Assembly (NCBI RefSeq): GCF_028715765.1
Contig: NZ_JAQURE010000009.1
Location: 1-64,000 of the forward strand
Direction of reading: 5' to 3'
Length of the DNA stretch: 64,000 bases
Source of the DNA: Rhodoferax sp.
GTDB lineage: Bacteria > Pseudomonadota > Gammaproteobacteria > Burkholderiales > Burkholderiaceae_C
Made by a program: the position numbers and the translations under genes. Positions 25,486 through 34,287 of the stretch are shown one piece after another. The notes beneath the pieces are model-generated. The model had not been told where the DNA came from. It ran no database searches and was given only the letters and a program-made list of their open reading frames with translations. Every line of letters begins with the position of its first letter. The stretch's first letter is position 1.

Positions 25486-26812
25486 GGGGCGTGAGCATAC
25501 TTGAGGCTGATGGGGGTGCGATGGTTGCAGTGGCCGCCTGCACCGCGGTAACCCGTGCGGCGCGAATGGCTTCACCGACTTTTATGCCGCTAGCGCCGGT
25601 AGTCATTGCCTGAGTAGCTATTTTTTTTGTATCAACTTGTTGCGTTGCAGCGAGCACCTTGAGCAGATGGGCGCGTTGCGGGTAGGCGGCGGCATCAAAC
25701 CCCAGGCGGCCGCGGGCATCGCACTCGCAGGCCAGCAGCAGGTGGGCAAAGCGGGTGGGTTGGCGCAGGGCGTCGCAGCGCTCCAGCAGGCGCATCAGGG
25801 CGGCGGCATTCAGTTCCAGACTGCGGTGGATGTTGCTGTGTTCACGCGCGGTCAGGTCGGCCAGGGCGCGGCACTCTAGCGGCACGCGCAGGCGTTCACA
25901 CAGTGGTTTGAGCAGTTGGGCGCTGCGCCCTTCGTGCCCCAGGTGGCGCGGCAAGATGTCGGCTGGGGTGTTGCCTTTGCCCAGGTCGTGCCCCAGGCAG
26001 GCAAAGCGCACCGGCAGCGGGGCGTGCAGGCGCGCACTCATGTCCAGCACCATCATCACGTGCACGCCGGTGTCGATTTCGGGGTGGTAGTCGGCACGCT
26101 GGGCCACGCCCCATAGGCGGTCAAGTTCAGGCAGCAGGCGTGCCAGCGCACCGCACGCGCGCAGCACGGCAAACATGCGCGAGGGTTGGGGCTCCATCAG
26201 CCCTTTGGCCAGCTCTTGCCACACGCGCTCGGCCACCAGGTGGTCGGCCTCGCCATGCGCCACCATCTGGCGCATCAGCTCGGCGGTTTCAGGCGCCACG
26301 CTGAAGTGGCTGTAGCGCGCGGCAAAGCGTGCCACCCGCAGAATGCGCACCGGGTCTTCTGCAAAGGCCGGCCCTACATGGCGCAGCAGGTGGGCGGCCA
26401 GGTCTTGGGCACCGCCGTGCGGGTCAATCAGCAGGCCAGCTTGTTGCCAGTCTTGTGCTGGGGTTGAAACTTCAGCATGAAATTGGCCTCTAACGCTTGA
26501 TACGTCTGCGTGAACAGCTATCGAGTTTATAGTGATGTCGCGGCGTGCCAAGTCTTCTTCCAGGGTCACGTCTGGGGCTGCGTGGATGGCAAAGCCGTGG
26601 TAGCCGGGGGCGGTTTTGCGCTCCAGTCGCGCCAAGGCATATTCCTCGTGCGTGTGTGGGTGCAAGAACACCGGGAAATCTTTGCCCACGGGGGTAAAGC
26701 CTTGCGCCAGCAGGTCTGCCGGGCTGGCACCCACCACCACCCAGTCGCGGTCTTGCACTGGCAAGCCCAGCAAGGCATCGCGCACCGCACCGCCGACCAG
26801 ATAGACCTGCAT
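25478..26812 (-). CDS. cca: multifunctional CCA tRNA nucleotidyltransferase
   Basis: Adds and repairs the 3' CCA of tRNAs. Of the 444 residues, the N-terminal nucleotidyltransferase domain has VGGAVRDALLG (6-16), DRDWVVVG and RRDITINSIA. It is followed by the RNA-binding helix region and an HD domain (CLGHDLGKG). Two stretches of about 20 residues, ~93-112 just after RRDITINSIA and ~394-412 near the C-terminus, are encoded by palindromic repeat copies, the first well preserved. Both fall in loops known to vary in length in relatives. The gene lies 1 bp after the glutathione transferase and overlaps the response regulator start by 8 bp. Confidence 0.93.
   Translation of the reverse strand: MQVYLVGGAVRDALLGLPVQDRDWVVVGASPADLLAQGFTPVGKDFPVFLHPHTHEEYALARLERKTAPGYHGFAIHAAPDVTLEEDLARRDITINSIAVHADVSSVRGQFHAEVSTPAQDWQQAGLLIDPHGGAQDLAAHLLRHVGPAFAEDPVRILRVARFAARYSHFSVAPETAELMRQMVAHGEADHLVAERVWQELAKGLMEPQPSRMFAVLRACGALARLLPELDRLWGVAQRADYHPEIDTGVHVMMVLDMSARLHAPLPVRFACLGHDLGKGNTPADILPRHLGHEGRSAQLLKPLCERLRVPLECRALADLTAREHSNIHRSLELNAAALMRLLERCDALRQPTRFAHLLLACECDARGRLGFDAAAYPQRAHLLKVLAATQQVDTKKIATQAMTTGASGIKVGEAIRAARVTAVQAATATIAPPSASSMLTPHV
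25578..25634 (-). repeat. degenerate palindromic repeat copy near the 3' end of cca
   Basis: GCCGCTAGCGCC and GAGTAGCTATTTTTTTTGTA match the two ends of the reverse consensus. The inner hairpin is degenerate. It is translated as part of Cca. Confidence 0.4.
26478..26535 (-). repeat. palindromic repeat copy inside the cca catalytic domain
   Basis: AAATTGGCCTCTAACGCTTG and TGCGTGAACAGCTATCGAGT are well preserved. It is in frame and adds about 19 residues after the RRDITIN motif. Confidence 0.7.
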
Positions 26813-26813
26813 G

Positions 26814-27494
26814 TCAGCGCTGTAATCGGTAGGGCTCTTCAAAGGCCAGAAAGTCGTGCTCGGCGCAGGCGGCATCCAGCCAGGCTTTGACGCCAGGCAG
26901 CGCCAAGACGTGTTGCACATAGGCTTGCACATCAGGGGGCAGCGGCAGGGCGTAGCTGACCAGCCGGGTGCAGATCGGGGCGTAGTAGGCATCGACCACG
27001 CTGAAGTTGCCAAACAGCAGCGGGCCGCCGCTTTTTTGCAGGCAGTCGCGCCACAGGCTGACCAGGCGCGCCACGTCGGCGCGCACTGCAGCGTGGTCGC
27101 GCCAGATCAGCGCGCCGGTGTCGGGCAGGCGGGCTTCGATGTTCATCGGGCAGGCGCTGCGCAGGGCGCCAAAGCCGCTGTGCAGCTCGGCGCAAATGCT
27201 GCGGGCGCGGGCGCGGTCGGCGCGCTCGTGCGGCCACAGCTCGCACTCAGGAAACTTTTCAGCCAGGTATTCGGCAATCGCCAAGGTGTCCCACACCACC
27301 AAGTCGCCGTCCACCAGCACCGGCACTTTGCCCGTGGGTGAGACCGCTTTGAGCGTGGCTTTGAAGTTTGACTCTGGCGTGAAGGCATCAAAGCGCACCA
27401 TCACTTCTTCAAAAGGGATGTCGGCTTGGGTCAGCAGCACCCACGGGCGCATTGACCAGGAGGAGTAGTTTTTGTTGCCAATGTAGAGTTTCAT
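26814..27494 (-). CDS. glutathione S-transferase family protein
   Basis: A 226-residue protein with a thioredoxin-like N-terminal domain (MKLYIGNKNYSSWSMRPWV, then VPVLVDGDLVVWDTLAIAEYL) carrying the glutathione-binding pattern, and an all-helical C-terminal domain. The SSWS motif places the probable catalytic serine near residue 12-14, as in the maleylacetoacetate isomerase/zeta-like group. The ATG at 27494 is chosen over the one at 27500 because the product then begins MKLYIG. The gene is followed one base later by cca. Confidence 0.88.
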   Translation of the reverse strand: MKLYIGNKNYSSWSMRPWVLLTQADIPFEEVMVRFDAFTPESNFKATLKAVSPTGKVPVLVDGDLVVWDTLAIAEYLAEKFPECELWPHERADRARARSICAELHSGFGALRSACPMNIEARLPDTGALIWRDHAAVRADVARLVSLWRDCLQKSGGPLLFGNFSVVDAYYAPICTRLVSYALPLPPDVQAYVQHVLALPGVKAWLDAACAEHDFLAFEEPYRLQR

Positions 27495-27524
27495 GTGCAA
27501 GCGGGTGAGGTGGTTGGAGGTAAG

Positions 27525-29519
27525 TCAAGGCAGCTCGCGGTTGACTTGGGCGCTGGCATGGGCGGGCCCAATCTGCCCCAGCCGGGCTTTGAGCGACTGG
27601 GTTTGGCCGCTGATCATGGCGGCGTAAATGGTGGTGTTGGCCAGCACTTTTTTGACGTAGTCACGGGTTTCGTTGAAGGGCACGTTTTCCGCCCAAATGG
27701 CAGCCTCTAGGCTGGGCGTGTCGCCCTGGCCACGCCATTTGCGTGGCCGCCCAGGGCCGGCGTTGTAGGCGGCGGCGGCCATTGGCATGGAGCCAGCAAA
27801 GTCATCCAGCACCAGCTTGAGGTAGCCGGTGCCAATGGCAATGTTGGTGTCGCGGTCATTGAGCTGCTGCGGGGTAAACCCGGTCAGGCCAATTTTTTTG
27901 GCAGTCCAGCGGGCGGTGGCGGGCATGACTTGCATCAGGCCTGAGGCACCTACGCCAGAGCGCGCGTCAGTGATGAAGCGGCTTTCTTGCCGGATCAAGC
28001 CATACACATAGGCCGGGTCCAGGCCAATGGCTTGGGTGCGGGCCAGCACCGCTTGTTTGTGCGGCATGGGAAAGCGCTGGGTCAGGTCGATCACGCTTTT
28101 GGTGCGCTCGCTGGTGTTGATGCAGCGGTCCCACACCTCGTGCTGGCAGGCCAGGTCGGCCGCGGCCAGCAGTTCACGGTCTGACAGGCCGCCGGGGCGG
28201 TGCAGGTTGGTCTGGTAGTTCCACTCGCGCACGCCCTCAGCACGCAAACCGATGGCGATGGCCGTGAGTGCCCGCTGCAGGCCGGGGTTGCTGCGGGCAG
28301 CCTCTTTTTCAGATTCGGTCAAGGCCTCGGGCGAAGGCGGCGGGGTGATGGGCAGCCCCAGCTCTTCTTGCGCCAGCAGCTCATAAAAACCACGCACACC
28401 GGCCATGCTTTGCAGCAGCGCCTGGCCTTCTTGCAACGCCGCCGGGTTGTTTTTGACGTTCAGCAGCCCGCGGGCGCGCCAGTAGACCCAGGTGGGCTCG
28501 GCCGCCACAGCCGGGCTCATGGCGGCAATGGCTGACAGCACCCGCGGCCAGACACCGGCGCGCAGGGCCGCGCGGGCATACCAGGTGAGGTGCTCGTCGC
28601 TCATGTCTTTGGCGCTGCCTTGGGCAAAGTAGCCCATGGCATCAGGTGAGAGTTGCATGGCCGACTGCTTGCCAATGGCACCCCACGCCCAGCCCCGTTG
28701 GTCAGGCGCAAGGGCGGCTGCCCAACGGGTTTTCAGGCTCTGGGCGGCGGCATCTGGGGCGCTGTCGGCCAGCCGCACCAGTGCCAGCAGCGCCAGTTCT
28801 TGCGCCAGTGGCTGGCTGCTGGGGGTGGTGACTTTGAGGTAGTGCGCGGGCTTGGCCAGCAGGGTGCCCAAGGCGCTGCTGGCCTGCGGTGCCACCATGG
28901 CCACCACTTGCTGGGTGGCTCTGGGTTGGCGCGCTTCCAGGCTCAGGCGGGCTTTGCGCCAGAGGTCGGCGGGGGTCAGCAGCTGGTGGTCAAAGTGCAT
29001 TTGTGCGGCCAGGGTGCAGCCGTCGCTGGCGTTTTTTTGTTTGAACCAGAGGTCTTTGGTTTCTTGTGACATGTCCACGCCAGCCAGGGTGTGCTCCATG
29101 GCCAGGGTGTAGCAGCGTACCTCGCGGTCATCTTGCATGCGGTAGTGGGGTGCCTCGGTCACAAACTGACTCCAGTCGCGACGCTGACCCAGCAGCAGCA
29201 GCCAGTCGTTGCGCAGCCGGTCTTCTTGGTAGGTGCCGGCAAAGCGCTTGAAAAAGGCCTGCACTTCGTCGGCATTGGCAGTGTCAAGCCGGGCTTTAAG
29301 CTCCCAATAGGCCGCCCAGGGCGCCAAGGTGTGGCGGCGGGCGGTGGGCAGCAGCTCGGTCAGGCGCTTGGATTGGCCTTTTTTAAAGGCCTCAGCCATG
29401 TCCAGCAGCACCTTGTCTGCGTCCTGTAACTTGGGCTGGGCTGGGGGCTGTGCGGCGCTAGCGGCCAGCGCCGCGGCGCTGGTGAAGACAATCAATGTCA
29501 AAATGGTTCTGAACTGCAT
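27525..29519 (-). CDS. slt: soluble lytic murein transglycosylase (Slt70-like)
   Basis: A 664-residue periplasmic enzyme that cleaves peptidoglycan to 1,6-anhydro products. It has a signal peptide (TLIVFTSAAALAASA) and a long alpha-helical superhelix typical of Slt70. The C-terminal catalytic domain has Glu512 in IRQESRF, GASGLMQVMPATA and AYNAGPGR. The start at 29519 puts the signal peptide at the N-terminus; the longer frame to 30137 is antisense to the cyclo-ligase. Only nine bases separate this start from the divergent cyclo-ligase start. Confidence 0.94.
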   Translation of the reverse strand: MQFRTILTLIVFTSAAALAASAAQPPAQPKLQDADKVLLDMAEAFKKGQSKRLTELLPTARRHTLAPWAAYWELKARLDTANADEVQAFFKRFAGTYQEDRLRNDWLLLLGQRRDWSQFVTEAPHYRMQDDREVRCYTLAMEHTLAGVDMSQETKDLWFKQKNASDGCTLAAQMHFDHQLLTPADLWRKARLSLEARQPRATQQVVAMVAPQASSALGTLLAKPAHYLKVTTPSSQPLAQELALLALVRLADSAPDAAAQSLKTRWAAALAPDQRGWAWGAIGKQSAMQLSPDAMGYFAQGSAKDMSDEHLTWYARAALRAGVWPRVLSAIAAMSPAVAAEPTWVYWRARGLLNVKNNPAALQEGQALLQSMAGVRGFYELLAQEELGLPITPPPSPEALTESEKEAARSNPGLQRALTAIAIGLRAEGVREWNYQTNLHRPGGLSDRELLAAADLACQHEVWDRCINTSERTKSVIDLTQRFPMPHKQAVLARTQAIGLDPAYVYGLIRQESRFITDARSGVGASGLMQVMPATARWTAKKIGLTGFTPQQLNDRDTNIAIGTGYLKLVLDDFAGSMPMAAAAYNAGPGRPRKWRGQGDTPSLEAAIWAENVPFNETRDYVKKVLANTTIYAAMISGQTQSLKARLGQIGPAHASAQVNRELP

Positions 29520-29528
29520 GTGGAGATT

Positions 29529-30128
29529 ATGAATAACTCTGATGAACAAAAGGCGCTGGACAAAAAAGCCTTGCGCCAACGCCTGATTACCCAACGTCTG
29601 CAACTGCCGGACCGCACCCAGCGCATTGCCGCGTTGCAGCAAGTGATGCGCATCTGGCTGGTGGGGCGCGCTGACACCGTGATTGGTGCCTACTGGCCGA
29701 TCAAGGGTGAGTTTGACCCCTTGCCCGCCCTGCACCGCTGGAAAGAGGACGGCGAGCTGATGGAACAGCCCCAGTTGCGCCAGATTGGGCTGCCGGTGGT
29801 GGACAAAGTTCACAAAACCATGACCTTTCACACCTGGTATCCCGGCTGCCCCATAGAAGACGATGCCTTCGGCATTCCCAAACCCAAAGACACCGAAGTG
29901 ATTGTGCCCACGCTGCTGTTTGTGGCGTGCGTGGGCTACGCCCCCGGTGGCTACCGGCTGGGCTACGGTGGTGGTTTTTACGACCGCATGCTGGCGGGCT
30001 TGTCGCCCCGGCCGTTCACCGTGGGGCTGAGTTTTGCCACCGACTTTTTGCCCGACTTTGAGCCTGAACCGCACGACCTGCCGATGGACGCCATCTTGAA
30101 CGACCACGGGGTGGTCTGGCCGGTCTGA
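29529..30128 (+). CDS. 5-formyltetrahydrofolate cyclo-ligase
   Basis: A 199-residue enzyme that uses ATP to convert 5-formyl-THF to 5,10-methenyl-THF, salvaging the folate pool. The family motif GYGGGFYDR and the upstream basic helix KKALRQRLITQR are present. The ATG at 29529 is taken; its GGAG is only 3 bases away, and a GTG at 29520 is an alternative that would abut the slt start. The promoter must lie within the slt coding sequence, or the gene is poorly initiated. The usual neighbour is 6S RNA in many bacteria; I see no 6S-like structure here. Confidence 0.9.
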   Translation: MNNSDEQKALDKKALRQRLITQRLQLPDRTQRIAALQQVMRIWLVGRADTVIGAYWPIKGEFDPLPALHRWKEDGELMEQPQLRQIGLPVVDKVHKTMTFHTWYPGCPIEDDAFGIPKPKDTEVIVPTLLFVACVGYAPGGYRLGYGGGFYDRMLAGLSPRPFTVGLSFATDFLPDFEPEPHDLPMDAILNDHGVVWPV

Positions 30129-30139
30129 GGTTTTCATTA

Positions 30140-30203
30140 TTTTTGCTATTTTTAAAATAGCTATCTGCGCTTATTCTATAAGCGCTAAATGCCAATTTGA
30201 TTC
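30140..30203 (+). repeat. palindromic interspersed repeat immediately upstream of the restriction-modification gene
   Basis: A forward copy with AATAGCTATCTGCGCTTATT and ATAAGCGCTAAATGCCAATT. The inner hairpin is perfect (GCGCTTAT, TCT, ATAAGCGC). It ends six bases before the ATG of the next gene and so forms its whole leader. Confidence 0.85.
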
Positions 30204-30209
30204 ATAAAA

Positions 30210-33200
30210 ATGAGCCTGCTTCTGATCAACCATTACCTGCGTCAGCTAGACCTGATCAAAAAAGTCAGCGGCTCCAACCGTGAAACCATTGTGCGTGAGG
30301 CCTTCAAAGACTTGCTGAAAAATTGGGGCAAGCAGCATGAGCTGGTCTTCATTGCCGAGTACGGTATGAAAACCGCCAGCAAGACCCTTATCAGCGTTGA
30401 CGGTGCGCTCTTGCATGAGCTGCGCATGCCACTGGGCTACTGGGAAGCCAAAGATGCCAACGACAACCTTGATGCTGAAATCGTCAAGAAATTCAAAAAA
30501 GGCTACCCCCAAGACAACATCATCTTCAGCGACGACGCGGTTGCTGTGCTGTGGCAAAACCGCGCAGAAGTGTTGCGCTGCGACATGACCGACACCACCG
30601 CGCTGGCGCATCTGCTGGAGGTGTTTTTCAGTTTTGAGCGCCCCGAGATTGCCGGTTTTCGCACCGCTGTGGAGCAGTTCAAAACGGATTTGCCCGCCGT
30701 GCTGCAAGCGCTGCGCCACATGATTGACGCGGCGCACGTGGCCAACCCCAGTTTCAGGCAGTCGGAAGAAAAATTTTTGCGCCATGCGCAAGAGGCCATC
30801 AACCCTATCTTGACCGAAGCCGATGTGCGCGAGATGCTGATTCAGCACATCTTGACCGAAGAAATTTTTGCCAAAGTGTTTGATGACAGCGACTTTCACC
30901 AGCACAACAACGTGGCGCGCGAGTTGTATGCGCTGGAAGGCGCGTTTTTTACCGGGGCGTTAAAAAAGCAAACTCTCAAAGGCTTGGAAACCTATTACGC
31001 CGCCATTCGGGCTGCAGCAGCCCAAATCAGCAGCCACAGCGAAAAGCAGACGTTTTTAAAGATCATTTACGAAAATTTCTACAAGGTTTACAACACCAAA
31101 GCGGCAGACCGGCTGGGCGTGGTCTACACCCCCAACGAGATTGTGCGGTTCATGATTGACGGGGCAGACTGGCTGTGTGAGCAGCATTTTGGCAAAAACC
31201 TGATTGACCCCGAGGTGGATATTCTTGACCCCGCCACCGGCACTGGCACCTTTATTTGTGAGCTGCTGGAGCACTTTCGTGGCCAGCCGCAAAAGCTGGC
31301 GCACAAATACCGCCACGAGCTGCATGCCAATGAGGTGGCCATCTTGCCCTATTACGTGGCCAACCTGAACATCGAGTCCACTTACGCCGCCATCACCGGC
31401 CAGTACGAAGAATTTCAAAGCCTGTGTTTTGTGGATACGTTAGACAACGTGGGTCTGCACACCGCGGCCAAGGGCACAACGGTCGAGCTGTTTGGCAGCG
31501 TGTCAGAAGAAAATGTGGCGCGCATCAAACGCCAAAACAGCAAGCGCATCAGCGTGGTCATAGGCAACCCGCCTTACAACGCCAACCAGGCCAACGAGAA
31601 CGACAACAACAAAAACCGCACCTACCCGCACATTGATGCCCGCATCAAGCAAACCTACATTGCCCAGAGCACAGCGCAAAAGACCAAGCTCTATGACATG
31701 TATGCGCGCTTCTTCCGCTGGGCGAGTGACCGGTTGAACCAGAATGGCATCATTGCTTTTGTCAGTAACAGCTCTTTCATCGACAGTCGGACATTTGACG
31801 GCTTTCGCAAGGTGCTGACACAAGAGTTCAATGAAATTTGGGTGGTAGACCTCAAAGGTAACGCTCGCACAAGTGGTGAGCGGCGCAGGCAGGAGGGGGG
31901 CAACATTTTTCACAACCAAATTCGTGTGGGTGTGGCGATTTGGTTTTGTGTCAAAAAACAAGGCGCGCGCGGCTGCAAAATCATGTATGAGTCAGTGCCT
32001 GACTACGAAAAAGCAGACGAAAAACTAAGCTATGTCAGCAGTAAACCCCTTTGGGAACATCATTTTGACCACATCAAGCCGGACGAAAAAAACAACTGGA
32101 TCAACCTGACCCACAACGACTTTGACACCTTGCTGCCACTGGCCAGCAAAGAAACCAAAGCCGCCAAGACCAACCGGGATGTGAAGGCCATTTTTCGCAA
32201 GTTTTCTTTGGGGGTTGTGACTGCACGAGATGAGTGGGTTTATGACGTTGACCCGAAACAAGTCGAGCGCAAGGTGAAATGCTTGATTGATGCCTACAAC
32301 CAGCAGCTTAGGGGGTTGAAAGGTACTTTGCGCAGTCGCAAGGGGCTTGAAAACCGCCTGACGAACAACATCAAGTGGTCGCGTGCTGTGAAAAATGACT
32401 TGAGCAAATCGGTGACCTACAAATTTGTAGCCGACTATGTCTGTTCCTCGCTGTATCGCCCCTATGTCGAGCGCAAGCTGTATTTCAGCAAACAGTTGAA
32501 CGAAATGCAGTATTTGCTGCGTGAGATATTTGGGCCCGGGCAGGGCAGTCAGGCCATTTGCATTTCTGGCGTGCCTGCAGCCAAGCCTTTTCAGACCTTG
32601 GCAGTCAACAGCATTCCTTGCTACGACATGCTCGAAAAAACCCAGACACTGCCTCTGTATCGTTATGAACTTGGGCAGCGCGTTGACAACATCACCGACT
32701 GGGCGCTCAAGCAGTTCACCGCGCACTACCGCACGGCTCAGTCCCCTGCACCAACTGAGCCCCCAGCGCAAGGCCGTCAGACGCGTGGCAAGGCGCCTCA
32801 AAAAATCACCAAAGAAGCCATCTTTCACTACTGCTACGCGGTCTTGCACGACCCCATTTACCGCGAGAAATACGCCCAAAACCTGAAACGGGATTTTCCG
32901 CGCATGCCGTTTTACCCCGATTTTTGGCAGTGGGCCGCCTGGGGCGAGAACCTGATGGCGCTGCACATTGGGTTTGAGAACGCGGCGCCGTTTGCGCTGC
33001 AGCGCATTGACATTCCCGACGAAAAATCGCGTGCGGCGGGCTTGCCACCTAAAACCTTGCTGCGTGCCGACCCCACTGCGGGCAGCATTGCCATCGACAC
33101 CGAGACAACCCTGCGCGGCATTCCGCCCGAGGCCTGGGCTTACAAGCTGGGCAACCGCAGTGCCTTGGACTGGGTGCTGGATCAATACAAAGAAAAAAAG

Positions 33201-33347
33201 CCCAAAGATCCCACCCTGCGCGAGCAGTTTGACACCTACCGCTTCGCCGACCACAAAGAAAATGTCATCAACCTACTGATGCGTGTCACCACGGTGAGCC
33301 TAGACACTGTGCATTGCACCACCGCCATGCAGCAGACCAGCCGTTAA
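30210..33347 (+). CDS. single-chain nuclease/N6-adenine methyltransferase (type ISP-like, no helicase)
   Basis: A 1045-residue protein. The N-terminal PD-(D/E)XK-type nuclease has D64, E79 and K81 in VDG...YWEAKD. A helical spacer follows. The methyltransferase core has GVVYTPNEIV (303-312), motif I DPATGTGTF (340-348) and motif IV NPPY (453-456). A C-terminal target-recognition region with the type ISP-like YAVLHDPIYREKYAQNLK and DFPRMPF begins near residue 875. Classical type ISP enzymes such as LlaGI carry a helicase/translocase domain between nuclease and methyltransferase. No Walker motifs are visible here, so it may act more like a type IIG enzyme. The leader is a palindromic repeat. 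A tacAT toxin-antitoxin pair follows. Confidence 0.88.
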   Translation: MSLLLINHYLRQLDLIKKVSGSNRETIVREAFKDLLKNWGKQHELVFIAEYGMKTASKTLISVDGALLHELRMPLGYWEAKDANDNLDAEIVKKFKKGYPQDNIIFSDDAVAVLWQNRAEVLRCDMTDTTALAHLLEVFFSFERPEIAGFRTAVEQFKTDLPAVLQALRHMIDAAHVANPSFRQSEEKFLRHAQEAINPILTEADVREMLIQHILTEEIFAKVFDDSDFHQHNNVARELYALEGAFFTGALKKQTLKGLETYYAAIRAAAAQISSHSEKQTFLKIIYENFYKVYNTKAADRLGVVYTPNEIVRFMIDGADWLCEQHFGKNLIDPEVDILDPATGTGTFICELLEHFRGQPQKLAHKYRHELHANEVAILPYYVANLNIESTYAAITGQYEEFQSLCFVDTLDNVGLHTAAKGTTVELFGSVSEENVARIKRQNSKRISVVIGNPPYNANQANENDNNKNRTYPHIDARIKQTYIAQSTAQKTKLYDMYARFFRWASDRLNQNGIIAFVSNSSFIDSRTFDGFRKVLTQEFNEIWVVDLKGNARTSGERRRQEGGNIFHNQIRVGVAIWFCVKKQGARGCKIMYESVPDYEKADEKLSYVSSKPLWEHHFDHIKPDEKNNWINLTHNDFDTLLPLASKETKAAKTNRDVKAIFRKFSLGVVTARDEWVYDVDPKQVERKVKCLIDAYNQQLRGLKGTLRSRKGLENRLTNNIKWSRAVKNDLSKSVTYKFVADYVCSSLYRPYVERKLYFSKQLNEMQYLLREIFGPGQGSQAICISGVPAAKPFQTLAVNSIPCYDMLEKTQTLPLYRYELGQRVDNITDWALKQFTAHYRTAQSPAPTEPPAQGRQTRGKAPQKITKEAIFHYCYAVLHDPIYREKYAQNLKRDFPRMPFYPDFWQWAAWGENLMALHIGFENAAPFALQRIDIPDEKSRAAGLPPKTLLRADPTAGSIAIDTETTLRGIPPEAWAYKLGNRSALDWVLDQYKEKKPKDPTLREQFDTYRFADHKENVINLLMRVTTVSLDTVHCTTAMQQTSR

Positions 33348-33380
33348 TCTCCATGCCCTGGCACAGGCCGATGTGCGTCA

Positions 33381-33409
33381 TTGTCAGTACGTCGTCCGGA
33401 CGCTATGAT
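33381..33409 (+). promoter_or_regulatory. sigma-70 promoter with palindromic operator for the tacAT pair
   Basis: TTGTCA (33381-33386), a 17-bp spacer and TATGAT (33404-33409) form a near-consensus promoter 29 bp before the antitoxin start. The spacer contains the perfect 10-bp palindrome CGTCCGGACG (33393-33402), a natural site for the RHH antitoxin. Confidence 0.7.
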
Positions 33410-33437
33410 CTGTCAATCCACTCCCCATGAGCCTGCC

Positions 33438-33716
33438 ATGAACACCTTGAACCTCTCCAAAACCCAACGCATTGACGTTCGCGCCAGCGAAGCGGTGAAG
33501 CTGCTGTTGCAAGAAGCAGCGCGGGCGAGTCACAAAAATGTCAGTGAATTTTTGCTTGACGCGGGTGTGGTGGCGGCCAACCAAGCCTTGGCTGACCGAC
33601 AGCGGTTTTTGCTCTCGCCCACGCAGTGGCAGGTGTTTGAAGCGGCACTGGATCGACCGGTTCAAACCAAGCCACGCTTGAAACAATTGCTGTCTGAGCC
33701 TGGGGTGCTGGATTGA
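33438..33716 (+). CDS. DUF1778 (TacA-like) antitoxin
   Basis: A 92-residue ribbon-helix-helix protein of the DUF1778 family. It has RIDVRASEAVKLLLQEAAR and the VSEFLLDAGVVAANQ helix, then a C-terminal toxin-binding tail with LDRPVQTKPRLKQLL. It neutralises the acetyltransferase toxin encoded next and usually represses its own promoter. The ATG at 33438 gives the family start. The TGA overlaps the TTG start of the toxin gene. It lies 90 bp behind the restriction-modification gene with its own clear promoter. Confidence 0.9.
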   Translation: MNTLNLSKTQRIDVRASEAVKLLLQEAARASHKNVSEFLLDAGVVAANQALADRQRFLLSPTQWQVFEAALDRPVQTKPRLKQLLSEPGVLD

Positions 33717-34219
33717 GTGCAGTTTATGAGCAGGTTCGCAAGCTCAGCCATGTCGACCGTGTGGATGCCTTTGATTGCGGTGTGCTGGCGCTGAACCAGT
33801 TTCTGCAACGGTTTGCACTCAGCAGCCAAAAAGCCCACAGTGCGCAAACTTATGTCAGTTGCCAAAGCGACTGTGTGGCGGGTTTTTACAGCCTGGCAGT
33901 GGGCAGTGTTGAACACGATGCAAGTCCCAACCGAGTGACCAAAGGCTTGGCGCGGCACCCTGTGCCGGTGATGATTTTGGCCAGACTGGCGGTTGACTTG
34001 TCGCACCAAGGCCAAGGTTTAGGCCGTGCACTGCTCAAAGATGCGCTGCGTCGCACCGCTTTTGCTGCAGACATTGCAGGCATCCGATGTCTCTTGGTGC
34101 ATGCCAAAGACGATGCCGCCAAGCGTTGGTATGAAAGCTGGGACTTTGAGCCCAGCCCAACCGATGCGTTTCAGCTCTTTTTGCTGATCAAAGACATCAA
34201 AAGCCTGCTCGACGGGTGA
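33713..34219 (+). CDS. GNAT acetyltransferase toxin (TacT-like)
   Basis: A 168-residue GNAT-fold protein. The core is FDCGVLALNQFLQRFA near the start, the acetyl-CoA loop HQGQGLGRALL (residues ~100-110), and the catalytic tyrosine in RWYESWDF. TacT-type toxins acetylate the amino group of charged tRNAs. It starts with TTG at 33713, overlapping the antitoxin stop as TTGA, which is typical coupling. Third toxin-antitoxin pair of the window. Confidence 0.9.
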   Translation: MSAVYEQVRKLSHVDRVDAFDCGVLALNQFLQRFALSSQKAHSAQTYVSCQSDCVAGFYSLAVGSVEHDASPNRVTKGLARHPVPVMILARLAVDLSHQGQGLGRALLKDALRRTAFAADIAGIRCLLVHAKDDAAKRWYESWDFEPSPTDAFQLFLLIKDIKSLLDG

Positions 34220-34287
34220 TGATTTCACCGCCTTTTGTTTCGCTTCCCTACCATCATACTCACACTCAAAACCCCACGGAGGTTCCC

